A stretch of DNA of 64,000 nt, from positions 434,001 to 498,000 of the forward strand of contig JAVXUO010000587.1 in NCBI GenBank assembly GCA_033065855.1, in the 5' to 3' direction. Positions 36,451 through 49,100 of this stretch are shown piece by piece. Under the pieces are notes generated by a model, which saw only the letters and a list, made by a program, of their open reading frames with translations, was not told where the DNA came from and ran no database searches. The first letter of the stretch is position 1, and the number at the start of each line of letters is the position of its first letter. Position numbers and translations under genes: made by a program. This DNA comes from Escallonia rubra (taxonomy: Eukaryota > Streptophyta > Magnoliopsida > Escalloniales > Escalloniaceae).

Positions 36451-36589
36451 TTTACTTGGGTGGTCTGGTGGGTGGGAGAGAGAGAGAGAGAGAAGCATAC
36501 GTGAAGTAGATCCCGTGAGGAACGTAATGATGAAGTGTTGTGCCCCATGGCAAAGCAGTGAATGAATTTATATATAAGCCTTAATAAGA

Positions 36590-36985
36590 ACTACTATAGC
36601 TAACACATGTCATATGAGATTGTAATGAAGTGGTCTTGAAATTAGAAAAATGATGAGATCTATCCTAGGTAGCATATCTCATGTGAGGTTGTGCTCAAGT
36701 TGCCTTTCTTTTAGCTGTTCAACATACAATCTAATCGTGGCAAAGTAACCCGTGAACTCACCTAGTACATCCCTAGTAAGAAGAAGCGTATTGAACCCAC
36801 CTTTGCTTGGCAAAGCTGCATTAAGAAACACATTATAATAAGAACTATAACACATGTCATATGAGATTGTAATGAAGTGGTCTTGAATTAGAAAAATGAT
36901 GAGATCTATCCTAGGTAGCATATCTCATATGAGATTGTGCTCAAGTTGCCTTTCTTTCAGTTGTTCAACGTACAATCTAATCGTA
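36590..36985. repeat. Spaced direct repeat, offset 247 bp
   Basis: Copies at about 36,590-36,738 and 36,837-36,985 share about 145 bp with a few differences, around ACACATGTCATATGAGATTG and CAATCTAATCGT. Probably a local duplication inside the Helitron. Confidence 0.8.
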
Positions 36986-38415
36986 TAGTTCTAATGCTCT
37001 TAAATTGCAATATGTCTCATATGACGCCTCTATGTTATCTATGTTATGAACCAATTCCCTGTAAGACTTATCACACTACTCATGATCTTTGCCCTCTTTA
37101 GGACTATTTAATTGTATTCAAACTCTTTTTCTTTTTGTTCTTTAAATTGTATTCAAACTCTTTTTCTTTTTGTTCTTTTTAGTCTATTATGTCATGTTCA
37201 CCACAATGGATGGACCATATTCAAATATTCTTTCTGGTGACTTTGAAACACGTCCTGGGGCTTGGTACTGCAAAATTCTTTTTATGCTTCTTTGATGCCA
37301 CAAAGACACAATCAACAGGGTCAAATGACATACCTTCCTTGTTCTAATAGGATGTACAAATGCTTCTGGTGACTTTTTAAAATAGAGTTTTATGACTAAT
37401 GTAGCAATTAAGCATCTACCGCCATGGGATCAGTGTTGCGTATCATTTCATAATTAGCAGCAATCATAAAAAGCTTCTAAATTCTAATGCAGCTAAATGG
37501 CTGTAGACACGAGTCTCCTTTGGAAATTACATAATTGTAACCATAAAATATCCTATACATTTACCTGGTACATCTGTAAGAGGTCTATTGAGCTAACCTT
37601 TACTTGGTGAAGCTGTATTAAGAAAGACAATATATGTAATGAGATCTATATCTAAGCATGTACTGTTGCAGGATCAGGTTGTATATCATTTGATAATTAA
37701 CAGCAGGCGCAAATATTATCTCACTCTAATTCACGCTAAACAGATGTAGACACAAGTCTCCTATGGGAATTATAGAGGAGTAAACGTCAAATAACCTGTG
37801 CTATCCCAGGTAGCGTATGTGATACGATTTTGTAGCTTCATTCTTTGGTCTAATGAACAATGATCCGTCATGAGAATGCAGTTTTTAAAATTGAAATAAA
37901 AAGATGGTGTGCAATTTAAAGATAGATTACGAGCGTTGCACGAAGAGAAATATTGCACAGAAAGATGTTTAAGCTAAGAAAAAAGAAAAAGGAATACACA
38001 AGTTATGGCATTCCAGCATTAAGCTTCAAATTCCATTGAAACAGAACCTCCACATAAACAGTATGGTACAAACTTACAGCTCATTATTTGTACAGACAAA
38101 TGGCTTGCTGAACCTAAACTTATGTGATAGTCATTCTAGTATAAGGAAGCCAGAGAAAATAAGGGCATCTGGGATTGACTTCCCGGAGAGAGATGGAGAG
38201 TAAAACACAAAAATGTATCTATAATTACAAATTTGTCATCAAATGTCCTGAAGTAACTTACATCTGATTTTGAAGTGTATGCATTTTTATCATTTAGTGC
38301 CAATGTCACTGAGGGTACCTGCGAGGCGATGGACCAATGTCAGCAATAGATTATAAAACACAATCCTGCAATGTACAGCGGTAGGACATTGGTACGACTT
38401 GAAAAAGAAATCAAT
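36986..38415. other. Helitron interior, no gene recognised
   Basis: AT-rich sequence between the retrotransposon fossil and the helicase piece. Apart from the 35-bp tandem duplication I see nothing identifiable. Confidence 0.4.
37108..37176. repeat. 35-bp tandem duplication
   Basis: The word starting AATTGTATTCAAACTC occurs at about 37,109 and again 35 bp later. Simple replication slippage product. Confidence 0.75.
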
Positions 38416-38760
38416 TCAAACAAAATGTAACAGCACAGGAATATGGTAAGGGTTGTCAACAGTACCCGGTGATAGTGCATTGAAAACATCCTTGTAGGTA
38501 ACGTTCTTAGTGTACCCTTTGTGTTCAGGCTTTGCATCTTCGATCAATATTTTCAAACCTTCAGGTGAAGTCACTCTTGACACCGCGACATATAGTTGCC
38601 CATGGCTGAAAACAGGTTTTGGCAAATATAGCCCGACGCATTTAAGCGGTTGTGCTTGACTTTTGTTGATTCTCATGGCAAAGCAAAGGAAAACATGAAA
38701 AAGTACATTTTTCAAGAGTGAAACATGACAGGTAGACCATCTAAATGTGTGGTTTGCCAA
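38416..38760 (-). pseudogene. Helitron PIF1-type helicase, C-terminal fragment
   Basis: Minus-strand reading contains FAMRINKSQAQPLKCVGLYL and, after PKPVFSHGQ, LYVAVSRVTSPEGLKIL. This is the signature of the last helicase motifs of plant Helitron RepHel proteins. The Walker motifs and the N-terminal Rep nuclease domain are not found in the window, so this is a remnant. A trans-acting Helitron would be needed for movement. Confidence 0.85.
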
Positions 38761-39570
38761 TTTTCCAGAGCCTAAGATGAATATGACGTTACACCCATAA
38801 GTTTTCAGTTAGCAAGTGGCCCAGACAGCCAAACGCACTGTTAACTCTAACAACTGAAGTGCAGTGTATACGAAAATATATTGGATTACATATACAGGCG
38901 CAATACAGGTACTGATTACAAATTTAATTCGGCGATACACCTGCCCAGACAGCTAGCAAGTGGGCTAAATAGCTAAGAAGCATTGCAAGAGAGATTGTGT
39001 AGAAGCCTAGATTTTGGTGGTTGCGATATGGCAAAGAGGTCGGGTTTAACGCAATGAACTTGTATAGCGAATCTAAATAGGGCGTAGCCAAAGACACGTA
39101 CTGTTAGCACTAATCACTCACATGCACTCTACGCGAATATAAACCGGACCTTTTTTTAAAATACGGGACGGCCGCCCATAATTTCCAGGTAGCAAGTGGG
39201 GTAAATAGCTAATAGGCGTAGCAAAAAGAATAACGTAGAAGGCTAGATTTCGGTGGTTCGGACAGGACAAAGAACATGGGAATAGTGACGAATTCAGGGA
39301 GACGAAATCCTCATGAAATTGTAGCTCAGAATTTGACAACTCAGTGGCATTATTGAGGTGGAATTTGATGGTTCTGATTTATGGAAAGAAACTGCTCATC
39401 CTTCACCAAAACTGAAACTGGGTAAGTTGCTCTTGCTTTGATGTCATCAACCTATCTACTTCCTTTTTTGTAAGAAATTCACTGCTGCTAATATGCCTAA
39501 GTCACCACAGACACACACAAACCAAATTGCAGGAAGAGACCAAGGATGTATGTTCTTATTTACGCAACCA
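38761..39570. other. Probable 5' part of the Helitron, boundary not found
   Basis: No match to the right array and no gene recognised. Minus-strand TC near the 39,571 border occurs in a CT-rich run, so the exact 5' end cannot be fixed. Confidence 0.4.
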
Positions 39571-39839
39571 AAAAGTAAATAGAGAGAGAGATACACGGAC
39601 GCCTATTAGATATAAAGACAAGCATATCAAAATTGTGAATCACAAAGGAGACTGTTACCAGACCAGTAAACCTTCTTTACTAGCATATCCATGATATCCA
39701 CTATAAGCTTCCTAAGCCGATGATCGTTATCAGCGCATTAGTCACTGTGAAACATGGTTAAGTCGTCAACTTATCATACACTTTTTTCATAGCTTAACTG
39801 CTGAATGAAGCTAAAAAAGAAAAGAAACAAAGACTTAGT

Positions 39840-40235
39840 ATATGCCTCAGCTGAGCATTTTATTACCCACCCGAGGGTTTTAACAAGTGGAAGCAGCTCA
39901 AAGCAAGTTATACAAAATGCTTTGTGTCCATAAGTATCCAAGTAACTCAATGCAGTAATTAAATGACAAGTACCTGGAGCTGGTGGCAGTCGTAGTAGTG
40001 GTGGCGGAGGAGGCGCATAAGACAGAGTCTCGTTGTAGAAAGGTGTGATCTCATACCAAAATAGACAGCTGATGCTAAGACCTCTCCTCTTATTTTCCCA
40101 GCACAACATTAGGGAAGAATTCCAACAGGCCCCTCTAAGCAGTCATTGCACTACTGGCTAGATCACTCAGGGGTGCACTGCATAGGCGCATATATCGTCA
40201 CATTCCCAATGATGGTTGTATTACCAGTAGCGAAC
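39840..40235 (-). pseudogene. DUF26 relic P2, truncated
   Basis: C-terminal part of a first exon related to P1 and P3, with a proline-rich stalk and SCLFWYEITPFYNETLSYAP. At 40,234-40,236 it switches abruptly to sequence equivalent to CRK0 position 957 onward, with a 3-bp shared ACT at the junction. Confidence 0.8.
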
Positions 40236-40628
40236 TCATCGTTTTGTTCCCTGCAGCTTCTGCAAGTATTGCACAATTAAAGGTGACCATACCATACAAA
40301 TCCTAATGACATAAAGATGGATCCTACTGTTCAGAAAATTGTGCCTCAAGTCCTATCTGTAATAACGCAGCAAAGGCAATCCCCACCAGAAAGAGAATAG
40401 TTATAAGAGTACATGGGATGGAGATTACTGCTCTTTGGTATGCAGAAATTCAAGTAAAGAAAGTGACAGTTACGTTGAAACACAATTTTGATGATATCCT
40501 AAGCCTTGAGCTCTTGGATCCTATGGTGCACATTAGACCTTCATGGTCACGCCAATCATCCGTGTGAGAAGGATGGATCACGAAAAATCTTTTACCAATT
40601 AGTCCATATATATCTCCATCAGGCATCA

Positions 40629-41510
40629 TCAACTATATCTCCTATTTAACCTTCCAATAGTCATCAGATTCCCTCTTGCAAAAATCTTCATCTCCGAGAG
40701 GCCATATGTTATTGTATTGTTCCTTAGGTCGTCTCTGCAAGGATGGAAATGAATCGTACCTGGGGGTGGAAGCGCCTGTCGTGCGGCAGCCGGAAAGACA
40801 TTATAAAATTGTGTAAGGGCATAACCAATGTTACAGCTGGGATTTTGATATCTCGTTCCTGTGTACCCATCACAACACCAGCTAGTCCCTTTCAAGCAGT
40901 TGTCACATTGTTGCGCAGTTAAATCAGGGGTGCACTGAACAAGTGCATATATTGTCACATTTTTGGGGGCACTCACGTTCCCTGAGGCAAACTTAAGAGC
41001 AGAACCACCTTGGGCAGCTTCATATCGTAAGCTGCCCAACAAGGTTCCCAACGCCTTATTAAAAGTGCCCACGTCCGGGGCAGTATGATCGCTTACTACG
41101 TAAGAATAAGGAGACGTCTCCAAGCTTTGATATATAGAGCGATCCGAGTACCTTACCATACAGTCATCGTACCATCCGATTGCCTCCTTTTGGTCTGTAC
41201 ATTGTTGTCTTAGCCTGCGTGTGGAATCATCAACACATCTTCGACGTACATCCTGATTAATGTCTCCTCTACAAAGCGCGATACCATTGACTGAGTCGGG
41301 GTCTGAGCCAGCTGAGACACTGGAGAAATTTGTGGTGTTAATGGAGGGGGAGTAAATGACATCGTCGAGGTTTGAGCTGTACGTGCTGTCACGTGTGTAG
41401 TTTCCGGTATCTGCACATGTGTAGCCTAGCAACTCTGGTTGTGCAATGGTTAGACAAACAAGGTGTAGAAGAGTATGGTAAAGGATTAAAACCCATCTTT
41501 GAGTGGCCAT
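40629..41510 (-). pseudogene. CRK0': DUF26 exon without membrane or kinase exons
   Basis: Duplicate of CRK0 exon 1. From Met 41,510 the exon reaches a donor at 40,760 (751 bp, phase 1), and the unspliced frame continues to a stop at 40,629. It encodes a signal peptide and two DUF26 domains, but the middle Cys of the first motif is replaced ([13 protein letters not shown]). Downstream only intron and about 27 bp of exon 2 remain before relic P2, so no receptor can be made. If transcribed it could give a secreted DUF26 protein of roughly 290 residues. Confidence 0.8.
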
Positions 41511-41546
41511 CACTAGATAATAGAGGGCTGCAAGTATGAGTAGCAC

Positions 41547-42437
41547 ATACCAAAAGCTCTGAGGATTCAGAAATCAGGACAATGTGGATGAGTTTGAAGA
41601 TGAGAAGATTTGGAGGAGGGGGTCCTGGGGTGGAAGACCCAGAGAGAAGATGTTTTCTATGTAATTGAATTATTTGAACTTCTGATTTTGACATTATGGG
41701 GGTTGAAGGGGACTGGATAGTATATAGAATGGAAAAGGAGTTTTTTTAGTGTAGTAAAGAAAGGAAATGAGAAGACTCTTCCAAGAAGTTATATTTAGAC
41801 CTTAGTGTCTGGATTGTCTACTTTTAAGCATCTCATGGACTTGAAATTATCGGCCGGCCAGTGTAGAATGTCTTCCACCATTAACCAGTCTATCAGATAG
41901 TGTGACAAACGGGCCGCGATTAGCCGTATTTACTTTATGTGGATGCGCTCCTACTTTTGAAAACATTCCCGAGTAAATAGGTAGGTAGTGCATTGTTTGA
42001 AGAGGTCCTTTCATTAGAAGCTTACCCGGAAGTCAGATACCTTTTAGTTTTGTTCTCTGCTCTCATAGCCCTTTTATAGTTGTCAACATACAACAGAGGA
42101 TGTGCAAAAGGGGACTCCTAGAGTTCTTGTGAAATGCTCACACGATATGATACTGGTCAGCCATTATGAGAGTTTTGTGAAAAATGAGGCAAACGAGGAA
42201 TGTAATAAGTGAGAGTGCTCCTCTCAACCCTCCCTCCTCCCCCTCATGCCAAGTAACTTCGAAACTAACGAGGTAGATCAAAGAGAGACTAGAATTGGCG
42301 GTTCGATTTGATTTATATTTCATTTCTACGTACGAGTAGAGTGGAAGCTTGATAAAAGTTCTGAATTCCGGAAAAAATGTTACTGACTCATTCTAATGAT
42401 ACCAAAACTCAAGGGATTCAAGTACAGTTTAGCCTAT
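41547..42437. other. CRK0' upstream region, no gene seen
   Basis: Duplicate of 3110-3945 with small indels. No coding potential seen. Confidence 0.5.
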
Positions 42438-43690
42438 TTAGAGACACGGTACAAACGACTGCGGATTCCTTATCAGTGAGCAGGGGAGATGGGAAAAAGT
42501 TACTCCCAACCTGACTGCGTGTCTGTTGAAGAATGAGCCAACAAAATCATAACATTCGCACACAAAAAGTGAGTCTCCTACATAGATGCTAGAAGCATTT
42601 TCTTGAATCTTGATCTTGTGGAAAGACCCTGTTCTCACTTGTGTTGAAGATTGATCAAACATGAAAAGTCTACCGACAGAGAATGGAGGGTCTGATGGTT
42701 GGAGTAGGCTTCTCAGTTGGTCTCCAAGCTTGAAAACTAAGAATGCCATACGGCGGATGAACAGGATTCACCTGAACACACAGTAGCAGTATACCAACAG
42801 AGAAAGGAGGTTCAGATGGTTATTGGCCTCCAAGCATGAAGACCACCGATGACATAGAGGGGCGATCTTTAGGGTCTTCCTGAGAAAACATTTACACAAT
42901 GTCGATCAATCTGAAAGCCTCACTTGCAGAACAACTTTCAGTCGGGTTTTGAAACACTGGCATACATGGCTTGACAACTCAATTACGTTACCCGGATTAC
43001 GGTTCAACGTTCTCTTTAGAGATACCTGGTTAACTCTTCACGATGGCCTCACCATTTCATGAATAATACTACAGTGCATTACTCACAGTCTTAAGAGATT
43101 GATGTACCTGAAGGCAGTGAGAGTGGTGGGGCGCGTCAGCGGGAGTCTCGTTATAAAATGGAGAGATTCTACATCCACAGTTACAGCTCGGGTTTTGGTA
43201 TCTTACCCCTAATCTGCCATTGCAGTATCCACCAGTCCCATTCAGGCATTCGTAGCATCGTTGTCCCGATATATCAGGGCAACACTGAACAAGTGCATAT
43301 ATCATTGCAGTGTCAGAACCAGGTGCATCCCCGTAGAAAACTTACGGACAGAACCATTTTAGGCTGCTTCACCACGCATTTAGCTGCCTGATAAGGTTCT
43401 TAGTTCTTTATCAAACTGATCAACGTCCAAGAGAGTGTCAAGGCTTTCTAAGTATGAGTGAGGAGAGATTCCATGGTTCGGATTATTGAGCTATTGGAGT
43501 ATCGTACCATACAATCATCGTATCATCGGATTGCCTCCTTGCCATTAGTTCATAGTTGTATTAACCTACGTGTAGTGTCATCAACACACCTTCGACATAC
43601 ATCTGGATTATTGTCTCCTCTAGAAAGTGCGATGCCAGAACCTCATAGTCTGCTAAACTTTGAGTAAAAAAATTTCACAAAGGTGGTTGA
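42438..43690 (-). pseudogene. CRK relics, right-array copy
   Basis: Duplicate of the relic cluster at 3950-5350. A last-exon piece near 42,740-42,580 reads FKLGDQLRSLLQPSDPPFSV. A second kinase-tail piece near 42,780-42,890 is shorter than its left counterpart. A DUF26 piece at 43,305-43,069 contains CCPDISGQRCYEC. Confidence 0.8.
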
Positions 43691-44381
43691 TACATGATGC
43701 AGAGTAACAAAACTTCTACACCTCATTCAGCTGGTAAATGATGAACTGTCACACGAGTGGGGCAGAGGTGGCTCTAGGGAGGATATTGGTGTAGAAAGAG
43801 AGAGAACAAAATTTCTTTCTCTGAAAATTAATATTTTTTGCACCAAAAAGATTCAAACTTTTAAAATGTCCTTGGCAGGTAAAGCTTCATGGAGAAAACA
43901 AAACGAAATGCATTAGATTTAGTAAGAACCTTAGCTAACTCAAGTTTGGGAAACACCTATTAGCAGAAAGTGACTTGAGAGTGAGGGGATTTTTCAGGAT
44001 TAGGCAGAGGACAAGAAAGCAGTCTGCAGGCCGGCTTACGAGTCAAATGGGTGGTGCATTTGTTATGTAACAATTTAGTGTGTCAAAATGCTAGGAAGAA
44101 ACCAAGGTTTGATTCTGCGTTAATATTCTTGTTTGACTCATGTTTTCGTTGCTGAGGTACTTTAGGAGAGGGAGGGAGAGAAGCAATGAGGGAATACGTT
44201 TGTAACATGTATTTAGAAGTAGAAGGAAAATGTCATTTACAGTGGAATAGTAAGGCTAGGTGTAGCATAATCTATCAATAATTACAGTACAAGATACCGT
44301 AAAACCGTCCTCATCGAGCAAGGGAGCAGGATCAAAATTCGCTCGTGAATAGGCAAAATATCAGGAAAAAATAGTACACCG

Positions 44382-46061
44382 TCAGGTAGATGCACATACA
44401 GGTCTCCTTTCAATGTCTTCGAAGAGAGAACCACTGGTCGAGTCTTGATCTGAAGGGAAAAGTGCTGTCCCTTCGCCGTTTATTGAAGATTGTTCAAATA
44501 AGTCCAGTCTGCCAACAGAGAATGGAGGTTCAGATGGTTGTGGCAGGCTTGTCAGTTGGCCTCCAAGCATGAAAACAACAGTTGACATAGCAGGCCTATC
44601 GGTAGGATTTTCCTGAACACACAACAATGCAATGTTGATCCATCTCAAAGCCTCGGTCAGAGGACAACTTTCCACTAGATTTTGATCTATCAACAGCTGC
44701 CCTTTGCCTTCTTTCCATACTCGCCAAGCCTGTTCATTTCATTTACATGATGATTAAAAAGTACGAAGTCTAATTTCGTTTATCCTACATATGTTGGTGA
44801 AGAGTGGATAACCTACACAAGATACGAGGTTTTCAACATGCTCTGCCCCATAGAAGCCCCTGTTGTGTTTCCCAGTGATGATTTCAAGCGTCATAACACC
44901 GAAGCTGTACACGTCAGACTTGGTTGAAAATAGTCCCTCCATTGCATACTCTGGTGCCATGTATCCGCTATCAGAAGGAGAAAACATAAAAAAGAGATGA
45001 TAAGAGCTTAGTTGCAGGATTCTCCAATTCTGGTGACGCTCCCGCCCCGGAACCTCGCTCCCGACTCTCGCACCCGTTCCCACTCCCACCCAAAAACCCA
45101 CTATACTACTCGAGCTCCCGCTTCAGAACCTCGCACCTGCTCCCGCTCCCACCCAAGCTTTGTGCAACTAAGGATAAGAGATAGATATTCTTACGTTGTT
45201 CAAGCACATCAGGATACAATAATTAGAATTACACTTAGTTTTACGTCTGCAACATACTGAAAGTGCATACCTTTGCGATTGTATGACAAGAGACTGTTTC
45301 AAGAATCTTGGATCAAGTATACTACGGTCATAAGAGGATCTATACATTATACTGTGACAAGGTCATGTGCAGAGAATGCAACTTACAGAACTTTCATAAC
45401 TATCTTGCTAGTACTCCTTAAAACCTTCATTCTCCAATCTGGAATCGCAAATCTAACCCCGAATGCATATATACTGCCAACCTGAACAGCAGCAGGTCAA
45501 GTTTTCAAAAATCTAAACACCTTACTTTGCTCAAAGTAAGGTGCTGTATTGAAGTGCCAAAATAAGAAACACAGAGATCTCGGCCTTGATTATCATCACT
45601 AACCTTGCCAATCATTACCTTCCCTAGTTGTTTCTTTCGGCAACCAAATAATTTGAACTGGCACCTTAATTACTATAGTATAACACTAGAGTGACTTACA
45701 ATTTACAATTTACAATGGTCATTTGATATATGGAAAGAGAAGGAAAGGAAATTACTATGTCCCAACAACTCTGTTTGTGTTGGCCTCAACTTGACTGCCT
45801 CCAAAAATCCTAGCGGTGCCAAAATCCGATATTTTCGCATTCATTTCATCGTCCAACAGAACATTGCTGGCTTTCATGTCCCTGTGAATGGTTTTAAGGC
45901 GAGAGTCCTCGTGCAGGTATCGGAGTCCCTTTGCTATACCATCAACTATGTTAGCACGCTTAGGCCAGTCGAGTTCCCTACATTTTATCGGATCTGCTTT
46001 GCAGGAAGAAAAGTTACATGAAACAGACTAAGATTACAGCACTTTCTATTGGATGGCTAAA

Positions 46062-46111
<50 letters not shown>

Positions 46112-49100
46112 CAAACCAAAAAGGAATGCGTCAAGACTAGTGTTGGCCATATATTCATAAACAAGGAGCTTTTCATCGCCTTCTACGCAGCAACCTAAAA
46201 GCCTCACCAAATTCTTGTGTTGGAGTTTCACAATTAACCTTACTTCAGTCTTGAACTCGTCTAGACCTTGCCCAGAGTTTTTAGAAAGCCTTTTAACTGC
46301 AATTTCTTTTCCATCATCCAGCTTCCCCTAAAAGCATACTGAAAAGATAAAGAAAGAAACAAAATTTGAAGTCATGTCGATACAACTCAAAAATGTCCTT
46401 ACCCTGTAAACTGGGCCAAAACCACCTTCTCCCAGCTTATTTTCAGTAGAGAAACCGTTTGTGGCAGCCTGTATAGTGGTTAGCATGAAGTAATGCATTT
46501 CTCCACTGTCGTCCTGATCCATTTGAAGCTTATATTCCTCAAGGGATTCCATGCTGCATAAAGCTGTCAATTTGCGTAATGAAAATATTTCAAACCTCTG
46601 AATCGAGTAACACATCAGAATCATTGTAACAACAACACTGTTGATAGACATGCTGAACTATTTTAACCTTTTTGTTTTTGGTTCCTGCGACGCCGGCGGT
46701 AAACAAAGAGCACCAGGATTGCTACCACTGCTGCTGTTAACGTGGATACAGTAACAGGCACTATCCAAGTAGCATTCTTCCTTCCTACTTGTACCAACAA
46801 TAAACAAATTAAGGTAACCACAATAAGCATCCAAAAAAAAAATCTACTTTTCCATAGAGCATCTCTTGAATCCCTTTCCGCTAATGTGGAGAGACAATGC
46901 CTCAATTACCAACAAAAGAGTCCTTCTTGAGACTAGGACCATGAGCCTAGAGATGACAAAAAGAATACATTACTCATGACAAAGAGAACTTCCTATCATG
47001 CAAGAACCTTCTGCATGGAGTACATCTATATTCTTCACTTTGGATGCCTAGCCAATCATAAATTTCAGAATAATTTGGTACAATAAGCTAGGTACTTGTC
47101 CATGGTACATGACATGGATGGGTCCGAGTACATTAAAACCATTGCCATAGGACAGAGATGTCTTATGTTACGAGTAGAGCTGTTTGTGTTTCCTACAAGT
47201 AGCAATTTCATCGTCTAGTGAAAGGGATAGAGCTACCTGCCCACCTCACATTGCCTATTTCAAGCTGACAAGAACGGCCAGTGCGTGAGGCTGCGTGTTT
47301 CAAACTTGCGACCTACTGACTCCTCCTTACAAAGGAGCAACCTTAGGTCAACCGTCACAAGTAACATTTTAATGCTCCAGGACATTGTTAAGAAAGAGTA
47401 TGCTTCAGCTGAACTCTTACTTAAAAGCAATGAAGCAATTCAGAGCATTTAACCAATATCCTTGCCCCCAATACCAGCATAGTGCAAAATGAAAGGAACA
47501 GACCTAGACATACCTGCATGCAATGCTGGTGGTGCGGCAAGTGGCGGCACATCAACCAGAGTCCCATTATAAAGGGCTCTAACCTCATACCAGAAGTCAG
47601 CTGGGGCTAAGACCCCTACCTCCTATTTTCCCGTCACAGCAAGATGGAAGAAATCCGAATGCAGTGCCTAAGCAACTAGAGCATTCAGGCCCAGAAATAT
47701 CAGGAGTGCACTTTAATTTCCCCTTTTGAACCAAAAAAAAAAAAACTGTAATTTCCCCTTGTTTTCTCCTTACTTCATCTTCCTCCTAAGTTCTAACATA
47801 ATTCTCGCCTCGCTCCCACCCTCAATTCTCACTTCCCCATTCGCTCTACGCCCTGACTCTCTTGCTAGAATTGAAGTATTCAGTTTGTCCGTGACATACC
47901 CGTTATAACGTTAACCATGTTTGTTCAAGCTGGAAGTTAAGGCCCTGCTTGTTTCAAGCAAAACAACCCATGGATAAACTAATTCTGAAGAATATCCTTC
48001 CCAAAACAAGTTCCCAAGAATCTCTTTTCCTAAAAACATCATTTTCAGTTGTTTGGCTAAACATTAGAAAGTTCGAATTGGTTAGTTGAATAATGGTTTG
48101 ACCTTAACCGACTACACCAGAGAGGAAGTGAGGGTGTGGTGGGGAAAGGGGAAATAGAGGAAGAGCTCGGCTGTCTGAAAAATGTGTACAGACAATTGGG
48201 TGGTTTTTCGGCATTTTTTTCTTCAAAAGTGTGACCGGAACCATTTTTCGTTACACAATTCTTAAGAACGCATTAACATCGAAAAGTGGGAAAAGCTTTT
48301 TCTGGAAATGATTTCAATGAAACAAACAGGATCAAAATCTTGAGCAAAAATTCCAATACCACAATCAAAGAACTTGAACCCCAACTTTAAACTTATAAAC
48401 TAGCTAAAACAACAAACTCAAGAGAACAAGAAAATCTCGATCTCTCACTCCTGCCTTCAATCCTTTCTTTCTTGCTCTCGCTTTCACTCTGGTGACTCTA
48501 CGCTCTCTTGCTCTTGCTATTAATTAGTTATTCAAACCCTCTTGCGTTCGCTCTCCATCCAACAAAACAGTGGTACCTTAACCATGTCCACTAAAGCAAG
48601 CAATTCAATCCAGTGCCAGGAAATGAAGTGCTACAACTAAAGTACTTGTTTAATAAAACCAACTTCATCTTCACATAGCATTAGGATCTGACATCATTTG
48701 TCACCCATAACGACGGATTTAACTTTACAAGGACAGTTGTCTAACTCTAGGAATCTGGCCTAGGATGTCCCAGAAGGCTAGAACGAACTCCGGAGGGCAT
48801 GTGCCATAACATTTTTAGGCGTTAATTATGACTACCATAACATTTTTAATTGTAATCACATTTGTCGAATAGTTTAAACAAGAAAGAGAAACATCGTGCA
48901 TACCAGGGATAATTGGTGATACCGGAGGAGGAGACTGCAGCAATATTGGCGGCGGCGGTGCCACGAGTGGCGGTGGTGGCGGTGCATCAGCCGTAGCTTG
49001 AAAGAATGGGTACCACTCGAATCTGATAACACAGCTATACCTAACAGAAAAACAACCATACCTCCCACTACAATATTGCAACATGTCTTTAGTAGCTGAA

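Larger units (their letters stand above)
27469..39570 (-). mobile_element. Degenerate Helitron (minus strand), right boundary uncertain
   Basis: The 3' terminus is clear on the minus strand: a hairpin CGTGCATTGCACG, 11 bases of spacer, then CTAG followed by T at 27,469. The target A/T is preserved as an empty site at 53,052/53,053 in the right array. Inside, in Helitron order for this strand, are a PIF1-type helicase C-terminus (38,760-38,416) and an RPA70-like gene (30,068 to about 28,100). No Rep (HUH) region is seen. The 5' TC end was not found; homology to the right array resumes at 39,571. It also carries a probable GST fragment, tandem duplications and a nested Ty1-copia element. Confidence 0.7.
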
